DNA from: Pseudozyma flocculosa PF-1
Lineage: Eukaryota; Basidiomycota; Ustilaginomycetes; Ustilaginales; Ustilaginaceae
Direction of reading: 5' to 3'
Length of the DNA: 64,000 nt
NCBI RefSeq assembly: GCF_000417875.1
Contig: NW_006920874.1
Coordinates: forward strand, 726,817 to 790,816
Shown here one piece after another: positions 22,501-32,900 of the stretch (the first letter of the stretch is position 1; every line of letters begins with the position of its first letter). The notes beneath the pieces were generated by a model that had not been told where the DNA came from, did no database searches, and was given only the letters and a program-made list of their open reading frames with translations. Made by a program: the position numbers and the translations under genes.

Positions 22501-24480
22501 CTCCCGCTCCAGTCTCGGCGTCGACTCGCCGTCCCCAGCGGCCATTTCCCTGCCCTTTCCCATCCAACCTCGCTCGCGGTCCGACGCCCATCAGTTGATT
22601 GACAGCCCGTCCCTCGGTGGCAAACTGCCTGCGGCATCCTGGGTACACGCACAGGCTATCGCTCAGCCCTTGCCGAATCGCAGTGCCGCTCGGCGCTCCA
22701 GGGTCAGTCCAGACGCCCTCGACACGCCCAGACAGCAGGTGCTTCCAGGACCCTCAGCACAGTCCTCAGCACCCCACACGCCAGAGTGGCCTCGAGCAGA
22801 GTAGTAGCTCGGGCGCTTGGTTCGCCGCTGTTGGATCCTCTTCCGGTCCTGATTAGTACGTCCGCCCTCTCACTACCGATCCTTGTCCTCATCAACCCTC
22901 GCCCTGCAGTCCGTCCCAGCCTCTGCTCCGTTTCGACAACCTTCAACCCGGTCTCGTTCCCCGACCTTGCCACCTGCCTTCTCTACCACCATCATCGCCG
23001 TCACCTCCATCGTCACCGCTGCCATCGCCACCATCCACAGCGTCGCCGGCAACCACACCCCTTTCTCCTCGCCTAGCGCTCCCTAAGCCCCTTCGTACAG
23101 GCCCTTCGATCGCCGCCATCCTATCAACATCCAGCATCGACGGCTAAACTTCCTGCCCGACATCGTCGCCTTGCTTGTGGACCCGGCTCGACCTATCAGA
23201 CGACCACGGGTGGTGTCTAGACCTGCTATCGCTCCAATCCCCGGCCACCGGCTCGGCTGGCTTCCTCGGACTCACATTTGCTCGGCCCAGAACCTCGTCC
23301 TGGTTCCCCGTCTGCCTTCCTGACCAGCCCCTCGAAGCAACAGCGACGCTCTCCAACACCCCTCCTCTTCTTCGAACAGCTAGGCACTTTCCTGTTCCAG
23401 CGTCCCCGTCGCACTCTATCAGCACACCACCTCGACGCCAGGTACCTGCGCCTCTGCCTCATCTGAGTGAGTCAAGAACCTGCTGCGCTGCTCGTCGCTC
23501 GTGTGTTGGCGGTGAATTGGTGGTGTAGGCAGCAAGGTGGAAGACGCTCAAGGTTCACGGGTGGCTGCGCTTGTTGCAGGGGACGTCCCTGGCCCGGTGC
23601 ATATCTGGGGGGCTTGCCTCGACGCGACAAAGCTGGCAGCCACCGCATCACCCTACCAGTCTAGCAAAGGCCGGGACGATGCTCGATGTCCAGCCGCGTT
23701 CGACAAAAGTATTCGACAAGGGACGGAGATCGTGCCAAAAGCGCGCGTCGGGCTCCAGAGCGGTGGCCACCGGCCTGGTCGGGCGGGACAGGGGCCGTTG
23801 ATCTGCGCCGGTTCAGCGCCAGTCGGTGCGAGCACTGCAAGCATCTTGGCAGCTCAGTGGATCCTGTGCCGGTGCGGCAAGGCCCGGACTGGAAGGTGCA
23901 TCGGACGGAGCCTCTCGGTGCACGCCATGCTGCCTGGCGGAAGGGATAGAGTTCACGGCCGCGCCCTCCGTGTGCCGTCTCGGCATGCTCAAGGTTCCTC
24001 TGCTGGGTCAAGGAGCAAGCAGGACTTGCGCTGGTCGCCTGGCGGAATGGACCGCTTCTTCCCGCCGCTCCCAGCAGCTCGGGCCCGCTTGCCTGCGCTC
24101 TTGCTTCCGCAACAGGCCTGACTGCTCTGAGCCCGCTCTCTACCTGTCGCGGGCCTCTTCACGGCGGCGTAGTTGTCTCAGCCTACCTGCCGCGGCGCAC
24201 GCTAGATATAAGATGAGCGGCCCAGCTGACCCGCCCCTTCCCTGACTTCTCTCTGCCCCCTCATCATCGTCTCTTGGTTCTCATCCGCAGAAGATACCAA
24301 CGCGGCTCCGAGCTCGCGCGTCCCGCTAGGCGCAGCTTTCCTTGATCCCTTCGTCTACCGTCGAGCCAACAGGTCGGCGTCAACCACTCGAGCCGTTGGC
24401 AGCACTCGGAGATCAGCCTTGTATCGGGAGCTCTTCTTCTGCCCCTGCTTCCTGACCCCGGCCTGACGCCCGCCGCGCAT
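16566..24480. other. Gene-free stretch of about 7.9 kb
   Basis: I find no convincing coding region on either strand. The open frames are short, lack recognisable domains, and have Arg/Ala/Gly/Cys-rich random composition. Two parts differ in texture. About 16566-22200 is mixed sequence with scattered TACCGGTA palindromes (17381, 19258, 19310), GCTT repeats (20333, 21282) and GTACGTAC near 21690-21702. About 22370-23470 and 24100-24480 are pyrimidine-rich on the + strand, like the promoters and leaders elsewhere in the window, and probably serve the FAM72 gene. A TATAAG lies at 24207-24212. Genes made of many small exons, non-coding RNAs or an upstream spliced leader cannot be excluded. Confidence 0.5.
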
Positions 24481-25896
24481 ATGCTTAGGCAGGCCCCGGA
24501 CTCGACAATGCCCGCCTCTGCTGTTCGTTCAGCTAGGCGATCCTCCCGCCGAGCGTCGCGCGACAACCTGCGAGCATCCGCACATCGGAGCCAGCCGCCT
24601 GCGACGGCGCCGCCCTTTCGTCTCAACCCGCTGTGGCCAGAGCTGCCGCAGCGCAACTACGCCATCGGCCCCATTGAGGCCGAGGTTTCGGGCTCATCCG
24701 CCTCGGAGACTTCGGCATCGGCATCGAGCCCGGCAACCCCTCGGAGGTCGGCCGAAGAGCTGGCGGCCCAGGTCATTGACATGCAAGAGTTGGAGCTGGC
24801 CGACCTGGTGCACCAGAGGCAGGTGGCCCGCAACCTGGCCATCGAACAGGTCGAGCGCCAGCGTCAGCAGGACTGGGAGCGCGACCAATACTACATTCGC
24901 CTCAGCGAAGAGGCGCGCAGGGTCACGCAGATGCAGCAGCCGCGTCAACACGAGCCGCAGCAGGACGTCCGACAGCAGCAGTGGTCGAGTGGCAGGTCGA
25001 GAAGCGACCGCCATCGCCATGCTACGCCGCCGCCGCTCGCCGATCAGACCGCCTGGTCGCAGACGCACACCAACACGCCGTCCTCGAGCTCCCAGGAACC
25101 TCGCGATCCGCAACACAAGGTGTACCTGCTCAACTGCCGACACTGCGGCAACTTCCTGAGCGACCGTGGCATGAGGGCGGTGCTCCTGCTCAAGCCCAAC
25201 ATCACCCTCTACAGCACCGACGCGGTGCCCAGCAACTGCGGCCCCTACTACAGCCCCTCGACATTCCACGGTGGCGTCGACCCGCTCGAGCCGCCGATCG
25301 AGCGAACGTGCAACTGCCTCACGCAAAGCCTCGGCTGCCATGGCTGCGGCAACCAGGTCGGCTACAGTATCCTCTCGCCCTGTGACCAGTGCAACAGCAG
25401 CGTCCAGAAGCACCAGCGCAGCTCCAACGGCCACCGCACCGTGCTCCACTGCTCCGAGATCTCGGTGCGCGAGCGCCGTTACGTGCCCGGCGAGCCGGGC
25501 GTGCGCGCGGCCCCCTACCAGTGCGAGGCTGCCGTGGCACCGTCCACCCCTCATGCCGCGCTTCGACGCCAGACGCCCCGGATCCGCGACTACGCTTCGG
25601 AGCGAGCAGGCTACCCGGACTTTTACGACGTGGACGAGGACGACGACGTCGACCCCGAGAAGACCGATTTCACCGCGCAGGCGTACCAGCAGCACCAGCT
25701 CCACGACGTTGACCCCAGGCAGCTCCGTGAACCTCGGTCGACCCGATCGAATCTGCGCCCCACGGGCAGCGGCAAAGAGGCCCGAGTGCTTCGCAGGGGA
25801 GACGTCATCTACTGGTCGGACCTCGTCTCTGGAGGCGAGAGGACGCAGCCCTTCGATCCGGACCCCATCCTCCAGATGCCGGCGGCGGGTCGCTGA
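24481..25896 (+). CDS. FAM72-domain protein
   Basis: A single-exon frame of 471 residues; a second in-frame ATG at residue 10 (24508) is an alternative start. The N-terminus is Arg/Ser-rich, followed by a Glu/Gln helix at about residues 95-150 and a Gln-rich linker. Residues about 215-335 match the FAM72 domain: LLNCRHCGNFLSDRGMRAVL with Cys219/Cys222, LYSTDAVPSN, CNC, LGCHGCGNQVGYSILSPC and a closing GHRTVLHCSEI. The paired cysteines suggest a zinc-binding or yippee-like fold. The C-terminal part is acidic (DVDEDDDVDPE) and then basic, ending near RGDVIYWSDLV. Vertebrate FAM72A is reported to antagonise the uracil glycosylase UNG2; whether the fungal homologue does anything similar is unknown. 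Confidence 0.85.
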   Translation: MLRQAPDSTMPASAVRSARRSSRRASRDNLRASAHRSQPPATAPPFRLNPLWPELPQRNYAIGPIEAEVSGSSASETSASASSPATPRRSAEELAAQVIDMQELELADLVHQRQVARNLAIEQVERQRQQDWERDQYYIRLSEEARRVTQMQQPRQHEPQQDVRQQQWSSGRSRSDRHRHATPPPLADQTAWSQTHTNTPSSSSQEPRDPQHKVYLLNCRHCGNFLSDRGMRAVLLLKPNITLYSTDAVPSNCGPYYSPSTFHGGVDPLEPPIERTCNCLTQSLGCHGCGNQVGYSILSPCDQCNSSVQKHQRSSNGHRTVLHCSEISVRERRYVPGEPGVRAAPYQCEAAVAPSTPHAALRRQTPRIRDYASERAGYPDFYDVDEDDDVDPEKTDFTAQAYQQHQLHDVDPRQLREPRSTRSNLRPTGSGKEARVLRRGDVIYWSDLVSGGERTQPFDPDPILQMPAAGR

Positions 25897-26929
25897 TGGC
25901 ATCGAGTGCCCGGTACGTTCGCACGAATAGCGATCGCAGCGCTGCTCCTGGGAACGATCAAGCCTCTATGCCCGTCGTCGCGACCATGGTCCACGCAGCA
26001 ACACGGGCCACCTGAGCCTAGGCATGCTCTCCTTTACACCATTCCGTCCGCTCCACTCCTCCTCTCCCCATCTTCTCATCTTCCCTCTCAGCCCCGATCG
26101 ACTCCCATCATTGACAGTGCTGACTCTGCCACACGCATGCGCACGAGCATCCTCTGCCGCTCGTGTTGGCCCATGACCGCCACGCCCAGCATCCACATAG
26201 CATTTCCGTCCTACCTAGCCCCCTGTACACCGTCTCCGCTAATACCTCTCACGCATCTCTAGGCCATTCCGTTAATCTGTCACCGCCATCCCACCCATTT
26301 CGAAGACTGTCGTGTGAGCTGCTCTGTGGACAGTTGTTGGCGGCGTCGGGCGAGGACCTGTCCGACTTGACGATGGTCGCCTGCTCGTTTCCATTTTACG
26401 GTGGCGAGCAGATTTGAAGTTTTCTTCGAAAATCTCTTGTTCCCTTTCGAGTTGGCGTGTTGAGTCGTTGCTCTCGAAAAATTGTTGAGTTGCGATTTCT
26501 GGGATCAGCGACTCTGGATGCACTGATGGGTCCCTGATCTTTGCCTGATGGCCTGGCGATCAGCGACCTGCTGCCGAAAAGTCTGATTTGTGCTGGTGTC
26601 GGAAATTTTATTCGTGTTCGGGTTTTGGGGATGCTTTCCGAAAAACAGCGGCTTGCAGAAATCGAGCGGAAGCGCTCATTTTCAAAAAGGGGGGCCCAGC
26701 CGGCCTTTCCACGTCGAGCGAGCTGAGCTGGCCTGGCGTGGCCTTGCCTGCCTCCACATTCATCGCTCGCCGCTGGCTGGCGACAGAGGAAAGCAGGGCA
26801 GGGGCCTCTCGACTTGGTCTTCTCTGCCTTCCTCCCGACCATTTCCACCCCCACTCACCATCGCTCTCGTCTCCGCCCACATCGCTGCAGCCCGGCCACT
26901 ATCGCGACTTTGAAGTCGAGCGATACGCG
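25897..26929. other. Intergenic region with an AT-richer island upstream of the helicase gene
   Basis: No gene seen. The first part is pyrimidine-rich. From about 26395 to 26690 the sequence turns clearly richer in A/T than its surroundings and contains four CGAAAA hexamers (26427, 26475, 26575, 26639). It returns to pyrimidine-rich sequence before the ATG at 26930. It probably contains the promoter of the helicase gene. Confidence 0.5.
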
Positions 26930-29856
26930 ATGCCAACCTCATCAGCACACCAACTGCACGGCGTGGCACCGCCATCCCAGGACCTCCTCCGTCAGTGGCT
27001 GCAGCGTCACCTCGACCTCCTCCAGACCGAACGCGATGAGGAACAGCGGCAGTCCAAGCTGCTCCTCTCAAAGACGCCCCCAAAGGTACTCGAACACAAT
27101 GGCCTGGCTCTCCTTGGCCTTGGTGTGGCCGGGATACGCATCGGGTTGGGCGCGAAGATGTGGGTGTGCTCCGTGGTGATAGGGCTCAACGTCCTCCCTG
27201 CTCCCGTCTCGGGCTCGGCGACATGAGGACAAGCCAGCGCCATCTGACCCTCTCTTTCTCTTCTCTCTCCGGGCTCCCCTATAGGCTGATCGAGCTGGAA
27301 CGTCCGAGCGCCTACCACACCTCGACTGCCTTCCCCGCCCACTCGTTTCGACCAGGAGATCTGGCCGAGATCCAGGACCACAGCGTTTCCACCGTCGCCG
27401 AGCCGTCCTCCAAGTCATCCACCAAGTCTGCCGCCAAGTCCAAGACACAGCCAATCCAGGGCGTCGTATACAGGGTTTCTGACTCTCGCATCGTGCTGGC
27501 CGTCGGCAACCGCAAAAGGGGCAGCGGGAAAGCAAAGGCAGTTTCCCAGTCGGCAGCGGCAGCTTCAGGTGCGAACGGAGACGCCAAGTCCGACAAGCGC
27601 GATGCCCGCTCCGGTGATTCGACCAAGGTCAGCGGCGACGAGCTCGAGATTCCGGAGCGGGTGCGGCTCGTCAAGGTGGCCAATGAGGCCACCTACGATC
27701 GCATGGAGCGGACGCTGACCAGGCTCGCCAAGGCGCTCGGCGTCAACGTCAAGGCCAGCGGAAGCGGCGACAACGACAGCAGCGATGACGACGACGACGA
27801 TGACGAGCCTGCCGCCGACGGCAACACCGTCTCTGCTCCAAGAACTGCATCCGGCGCGACAGCGCTGATCCGCACGCTTCTTGGCCTCGAGCGCCCAGCC
27901 TTTGCCGAGCCGCCTGTCGATCTACCACTTCCGCCCTTCAATGATCGGCTCAACGCATCGCAGCTCCAGGCCATCAGATTCGCCCTCTCTGCCAAGCAGG
28001 TCGCGCTCATTCACGGTCCGCCGGGGACTGGCAAAACGACAGCCATCGTCGAGCTGATCATGCAGCTGGTCGCGGGCAACCTAGGCGTCCCCGCCGCCAA
28101 CGACGGGGCCGGTGCTCGCGACACCAGAGGAGTACGTATCCTCGTCTGCGGCGCTAGCAACCTCGCAGTAGACAATCTGCTGGAACGTATCGTCGGCAGA
28201 CCGGAGCACCGCGAAGCACTCAAGAAGCGAGGGGCGGGCGGCCTCACCCGTCTTGGCCACCCCGCCCGGGTGCTGGCCTCGTTGCACGCCTCGACGCTCG
28301 ATGCTCAGTCCTCGACCTCATCCGAAGGCCAGCTCGTCTCGGACGTGGCGACCGAACTCTCGTCTGCACTTGCCGCTCTTCGGCCACCTTCCGCAGCGAA
28401 TACGGCGGGCAACAAGTCGGTCCGATCCCAACCGCGTCTCAAAGGCAACGAGAGGCGACAGCGGTGGGAGGAGGTGCGACAGCTGCGCAAGGAGTACCGG
28501 CAGCGGGAACGAGGCGTGACGAGGGCTATCCTGGACCGAGCCCAGATCGTGGTCGCCACCTGCCACGGTGCCGGCGGCAAGCAGCTGGCGGGCCGCGAGT
28601 TTGATGTCGTCATCATCGACGAAGCGTGTCAGGCGCTCGAGGCGGTGTGCTGGGTCCCCATCCTCAAGGTCAGGGAGGGTGGCAAGGTCATCCTCGCTGG
28701 TGACCACCTGCAGTTGCCGCCGACCGTCAAAAGTCTCAAGAAGGGCGACGGACATCGATCGGCCAGGAAGGAAAAGGGAAAGGGGGCAAAGAAGCAGGAC
28801 AAGCAGACCGAATCCAAGGACAAGACAAAGGACGGTAGCGCTACTGGAGGCGAGAGCGACGCAAAGGCAAAAGACGACGAAGCCCAGCAGTCTTCTGGCG
28901 ACGACGACGAGGAAGATGTCATCACCACCTTTGAAGTGGCACCTCATTCCGGCGACGGCGACAAGACAACCGCTCCGCAACGCACGACGCAGCTGCGGCC
29001 GCCGCGGACACTCGAGACGACACTCTTTTCGCGGCTGCTCGGCATGTACGGGCCGGGGCTCAAGACGCTCCTCTCGATCCAGTACCGCATGAACTCCGAC
29101 ATCATGGCCTTCCCCAACCTCGCCCTGTACGAATCGAGGCTCGAGGCGCACGACTCCTGTCGATCAATCTCGGTGCGGGATCTCGACAACTTCGTAGCAC
29201 CGCCATCTCGATCCCGGCAGGACGGCGAGGACGGTCAAGGGGACGACGAAGAGGAGGTCGAGACGGCCAAAGTCGTCTTTTACGATACGGCCGGGTGCGA
29301 GATGTACGAGACGTCGTCGAGCGACCAGTCGGGCGACAGGGGCCCCTCGACGGCGGTAGGAGAGGGGAGCAAGAGCAACTACAACGAGGCCGACCTCGTA
29401 CTCCGGCACATTTCACTCCTCGTCGCACGCGGCATCCGCGCCGAGCAGATCACCGTCCTCTCTCCCTACTCTGCCCAGGTCTCGCTCATCTCCTCACTCC
29501 TCCGCACCGCCACCTTTCCCCCTCCTCCTCCTCTTCCCACCGACGGAGGCGGATCGGCGGTGACGGCGGCGGCGGTCAACGGCGAGGCAATCGAGGTGGG
29601 CACCATCGACGGCATGCAGGGTCGCGAAAAGGACGTCGTCATCATCTCGCTGGTGCGCAGCAACGAAAACGGCCAGGTCGGCTTCCTCGACGAGAAGCGC
29701 AGGCTCAATGTCGCAATGACGCGCGCCAAGCGCCAGCTTGTCGTCGTCGGCGACTCGGAGACGGTGGCGGGACAGGGAGGGTACCTCAAGCAGTGGATGG
29801 ATTGGCTCGACGAGAATGCCCTCGTCGAGAGCGTCGTGACGCTATCGATGGACTAG
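26930..29856 (+). CDS. SF1B DNA/RNA helicase, HCS1/IGHMBP2 (SMUBP-2) type
   Basis: ATP-dependent 5'-3' helicase of the Upf1-like group. Exons 26930-27159 and 27285-29856 join in phase 2 (intron 125 nt, GTGGGT...ATAG) and give 933 residues. The join makes AKMLIELERPSAYHTS, matching the first beta-barrel of the family. Motifs in order: HGPPGTGKTT (Walker A, residue 320), DEACQ (522), LAGDHLQLPPTV, SIQYRMNSDIM, GTIDGMQGREKDVVIISLVR and RLNVAMTRAKRQLVVVGD. A charged insertion of about 90 residues rich in Lys, Asp and Glu separates motif III from the next block. Another acidic stretch precedes motif Q. There is no R3H or zinc finger after the core, so the length suits yeast HCS1 (helicase A, associated with DNA polymerase alpha) rather than human IGHMBP2. 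Tail to tail with ELP1, about 97 bp apart. Confidence 0.94.
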
Positions 29857-29953
29857 ATTGGCCCGGGCGAGGGATGCGACGCTCATCGCGCTCTGTCCTG
29901 ACCGGCCTCGGACGGCCACTATACGACCCCGTCAAGTCGAGGCCAAACGCAGC

Positions 29954-32900
29954 TTAACCCTCAAACAGGACCACCTTCCACTTGCCCTCTGCCATGACCA
30001 GTTTGGGGCGTGGCGGGCGTCGGTCGATGCTGCGCACGGCCATGGCGAGCATGTTGGGTCCGGCGGCGGCGAGGCTGCCGTTGAGGATGTCGCCCTCGAG
30101 TGCGGCGAGGTGGTCCAGTTTGGCCTGCTCGTCGTCCTGGCTGTAGCCCCACAGCTTCTCGACGGCCTCGCTCGCCGCCTTTTCGAAGCGCGACAAGGAA
30201 GCCTGCAGCTCCCGCCCTGCGGTGCGGTGGGACGAGGAGAGGGTCAGCAGGTGTGGCAGCAGCTTGGCCGTCTCGTCTGCGACGTCAAGGACCGGGATGC
30301 ATGGGGACAGCAAAGGATAGAGGGAGAAGCGGATGGCGGTCAGTCGTCTCGCAACATCAGCCTGCCAAGCGGCCTGCCGCCTCGACTCACCCTGCACGCC
30401 ACCGAGCCGATCCTTGACGAGCTTCTGCAGGCTCTCGTAGAGGTAGTCTTCCTCGTACACGCTGCCCTTTTTGCCGGCCGCCTTTTTGCGCTCCTCCTTC
30501 TTCTTGAGCTTGGCCGCGTGCTTCCTGCTGCTCGACTTGGACATCTGGCTGAAGGTCGACATGGTGCTCGCGCCGCTCGCCGTGGGCGCCGCGGCCGTGT
30601 AGCGCGTAAAGGCCGTCATCTGGGTCGACGTGTCGCTCATGACGTCGACGTTTTCGAGGGCCGGATCGTCGGTGCCGTAGAACATGGCCGGGTCCTCGGC
30701 CTTTTTGTTGCGCAGCTCGGCGAGGCGCGCCAGCTGCTTGGAGAGCTGCGACGTCATCTCGTCGATGTCGTCGAGCAGCACGCCGTGCGTCTCGAGCGCG
30801 GCGGGCGCAATGTGCGTCTGCACCAGGTCCGGCCGGCCGTAGGTGGCGGCGAGCCGGCGCGCCTGGGCGTAGTCGTTGGCCTTGCAATAGTAGTGCACCG
30901 CTTGCTCGAGATCCCGCCCGTACTCGAGCACCACGCGCGCCGCCTCGCCCCAGCGCAGCTTGTCCTCGAGCTGCTCGGCCACCTCGCGGCCCATCTTGAC
31001 AATCTCGGCGGGCGGCAGCTTCTCGGCAAACGCCAGCGTGAAGGCCTCGGCCCACTGGAGCGCATCGAGGTACGCCTGCATCGCCTTGCGCGGCTTCGAC
31101 GCCAGCACAAAACACGACGCCGCGTCGCTGTACTTGCGTCGCGTCAAGAGGTAGTCGCCGAAGAGGTCGTGGGCATCACGCAGCCGCGCCGCGTCCTCGG
31201 CAAAGTACTGCAGCGCGTCCTCGTAGAGCTTGTGCTGCTCCATGTACTGCAGAGCGGCAGCGTGGTGCTGCTTGCCGGCCTTCGAGAGCCAGCCGAGCGC
31301 CTTGCTGTGCCGCTTGAGATGATCATCGATCCGGAATCGCTGGTACTCGACCGGCTCGAGCGACCGCAGCTCACGCAGGAACGGAAGGTACTCGCGCGGA
31401 TCCTTGCGCTGCGCGTGCTGCGCCACCATGAGCGTCAGGGTGAAGTCGTACATGCCCAGCGCCAGGTCAAACAGCTTGTCGGCATCGGCGAGGAAGATGA
31501 TGTACTTGACCGCCTCCTCGGCCAGCGCCTGGTCCTCGTCCTTGAGCTCCAGCAGCAGACGCAGGCCCGACTCGTAGTCGGCCGGCACCTTGCGTACGTG
31601 CGTCGTCAGGATCGAGTTGATGTACTTGCGCTTGTCGACTCGCTCCAGCTCGGCGCGCACCGCATCGCAGATCCGGTTGACCTTGTCCGAGGTCGACGAG
31701 CTCGGCTTGTCGGACCGCGTCAGCGGCTTGTAGAGGGTCGTGGTCACGTCCTCGTTGCGCAGGCCCGAGAGGAAGAGATTGATGTGATCCACATCGGCGA
31801 CCTGCGCGACAAACTTGTCCAGATGAGACATGAACGACTCTGGGTCGTGGTCGTACAGGACGTTGACGTCCATGCGATGCGTGCGGCAGGTACGGAAGGC
31901 GGGACCGTAGCGTTGGTGGTCGAGGTCGCGTCGTACCACCTCGAGCACCAGAGGCCGTGGGCAGATGATCTCGAGGTTGCCTCGAGGCATCTGGAGCACG
32001 AGTGCCATCAGGCTGGGCACGGCAGTGATGATCCGGCTGCCACGCTCGACGCGGCGGCCAAGATCGACGGCGTCTTCCTTTGCCTTGGCGCTCCCTTCCC
32101 TCGCATCGTCGTCAAAGGGGAGGCTCGCGATCGGGACGAAGCGTGCCTCGTGCGCGCTGTTGGTCCACACCAAAAAGCTGCCGGCCAAAGTGAAGGAGGT
32201 GGCATCCTTGGCAACAAGGTGGCTGTTGGCGAAGAGGCGGCCGCTGGCAGCTAGCCCGATGATGCGCGATGCTTGGCCGCCGGGTCGGGCGAGAACCTGC
32301 ATCGTAGGGCAGAAGGCGCCGAGCCTCGAAAACGGCCTCGCTCCTCCCTGTGAGAGGCGCCAGACCTGTCCGTCCTCGTCGTGTACATAGAAGCCAGGCT
32401 CGAAGCCGGGTCTGGGCACGAAGGGGTCGGCAGCAATCCTGCGCTTGCCGCTGCTGCTCGCTGGCAGATCGATTTCTTCCGTTGAGCTGACCTTTGACTC
32501 AGACCCGGACGACGAGACGACTTCGAGTTTGCGGACCGAGTCATGCTCTCCATCGGAGAGGAGCACGGCGAGCGAGAGCTTCCAGGAGCCCGCACTCTCT
32601 GCAACGTCCGAGAGCCGCCCCGCAGTGGCGACCTGGATAGGCATCGACGCACCCCGTCGACCGTCTTGGCCCTGTGCTTCGACGACGCCGAGTAGCTTGG
32701 GTTCAGGGACAGGAAGACCGCCGACCTTTGAGCGGCCACCCATCGTGCCCCACTCAAATGACCAAAGCTGCACCTGACCCGACTGGTACAGCAAAGCCAG
32801 GAGACCGGTGGCTGTTTGAGTGTTTGGTGACACGAGCTGCGTCCAGGCGTAGTGCACTGGTATCGAGCGTACGTCGTGGGATGAGGGAAGCTGCCCAGCT

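Noticed and set aside
22220..22804. 194-codon + frame in the pyrimidine-rich part of the gene-free stretch
   Set aside because: Ser/Pro/Arg-rich product explained by C/T-rich DNA; alternative frames in the same place are equally open.
24694..25902. 402-codon open frame on the minus strand
   Set aside because: Antisense to the FAM72-domain gene, and rich in Arg/Val/Leu like the other antisense shadows.
29858..32254. 798-codon open frame on the + strand
   Set aside because: It is antisense to ELP1 and arises from strong GC third-position bias. Its composition (Arg, Leu, Val, His rich) and lack of domains mark it as a shadow.
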